Below, piece by piece: positions 63,862 through 64,000 of a stretch of 64,000 nucleotides of DNA (position 1 is its first letter; every line of letters starts with the position of its first letter). This DNA comes from Punica granatum (lineage: Eukaryota; Streptophyta; Magnoliopsida; Myrtales; Lythraceae), in the NCBI RefSeq assembly GCF_007655135.1, contig NC_045128.1, forward strand, positions 11,842,001 through 11,906,000. Reading direction: 5' to 3'. The notes beneath the pieces are model-generated. The model did no database searches. It saw only the letters and a program-made list of their open reading frames with translations, and was not told the origin of the DNA. The translations under genes were made by a program, and so were the position numbers.

Positions 63862-64000
63862 GCAGAGAAGGGGGGAAGGAGTGGGTCCCAGACGTGTCCA
63901 AGGTGGCGTCCAGGTGTTCTCGGTTTGCCCCAAAAACATGAACCACGTTAGCATTTTGTCAAGGATTTCACGGAATGGTGACGGAATGCTGCGGCAAGAT
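63862..64000 (-). repeat. Right arm of the large inverted repeat (runs off the window)
   Basis: The reverse complement reads CAGCATTCCGTCACCATTCC, GTGAAATCCTTGACAAAATG, CTAACGTGGTTCATG and GGGGCAAACCGAG, matching 51571-51660, and continues to GGGACCCACTC. The outer end lies beyond 64000. Confidence 0.8.

Overview
This window is nuclear DNA from a flowering plant, very probably a eudicot. Evidence: intron-rich genes with GT-AG junctions for a plant type-B hexokinase, a plastid carbamoyl-phosphate synthase small subunit, a MYB (SHAQKYY-type) protein and a berberine-bridge-enzyme-like oxidase; long AT-rich spacers; and a dense, layered population of plant transposons (Copia, TRIM, tnp2/CACTA, PIF/Harbinger, hAT and Mutator-like MITEs, tRNA-derived SINEs). 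I cannot name the species. Nothing bacterial or viral is seen.

Layout. 1-3.7 kb: a 21-bp minisatellite and a ~0.84-kb element with long inverted arms. 3.7-6.3 kb: an internally deleted Copia element with both LTRs and a 5-bp target duplication. 6.4-8.2 kb: remains of a LINE (zinc-binding and RNase H domains), then a broken HAESA-like (HSL1-type) receptor-kinase domain. 8.7-13.0 kb: nine-exon hexokinase gene on the minus strand, complete except for one missing base in exon 2. 13.1-18 kb: AT-rich spacer with SINE-like copies. 18-23.3 kb: Copia scraps, a truncated MYB paralogue and a MYB gene with a tandem-repeat C-terminal region whose frame is broken by a probable 32-bp deletion. 24.4-24.9 kb: a TRIM element.

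26.9-34.8 kb: a decayed tnp2 (CACTA) transposase region split by a 4.6-kb PIF/Harbinger element that carries both expected genes (DDE transposase and Myb/SANT-like protein) and is flanked by CTA duplications. 36.9-39.5 kb: carbamoyl-phosphate synthase small subunit, ten exons, intact. 40.1-50.8 kb: a histone H3-like pseudogene, then a tandem duplication of a BBE-like gene: a broken copy (41.0-42.3 kb) and an intact copy (48.2-49.8 kb). The broken copy's upstream region is split by ~4 kb of AT-rich DNA holding a foldback MITE and a SINE.

51.5-64 kb: a nest of elements. Inverted arms at 51.56 kb and at the right window edge enclose an LRR gene fragment; that is interrupted by a Copia element (52,346-63,059); the Copia 5' LTR is split by a 5.5-kb TG...CA segment (likely a solo LTR of a long-LTR family), and its RNase H region is split by a hAT-type MITE that carries a tRNA-like stretch. 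Another hAT-type MITE sits in the left arm.

The genes do not form a pathway together. Hexokinase (glucose phosphorylation and sugar sensing), CarA (arginine and pyrimidine supply) and the BBE-like oxidase are independent plant genes in transposon-rich DNA. I found no convincing new enzymatic system. The most interesting signals are the nested insertion architecture and the two genes whose frames are broken at single, definable sites.
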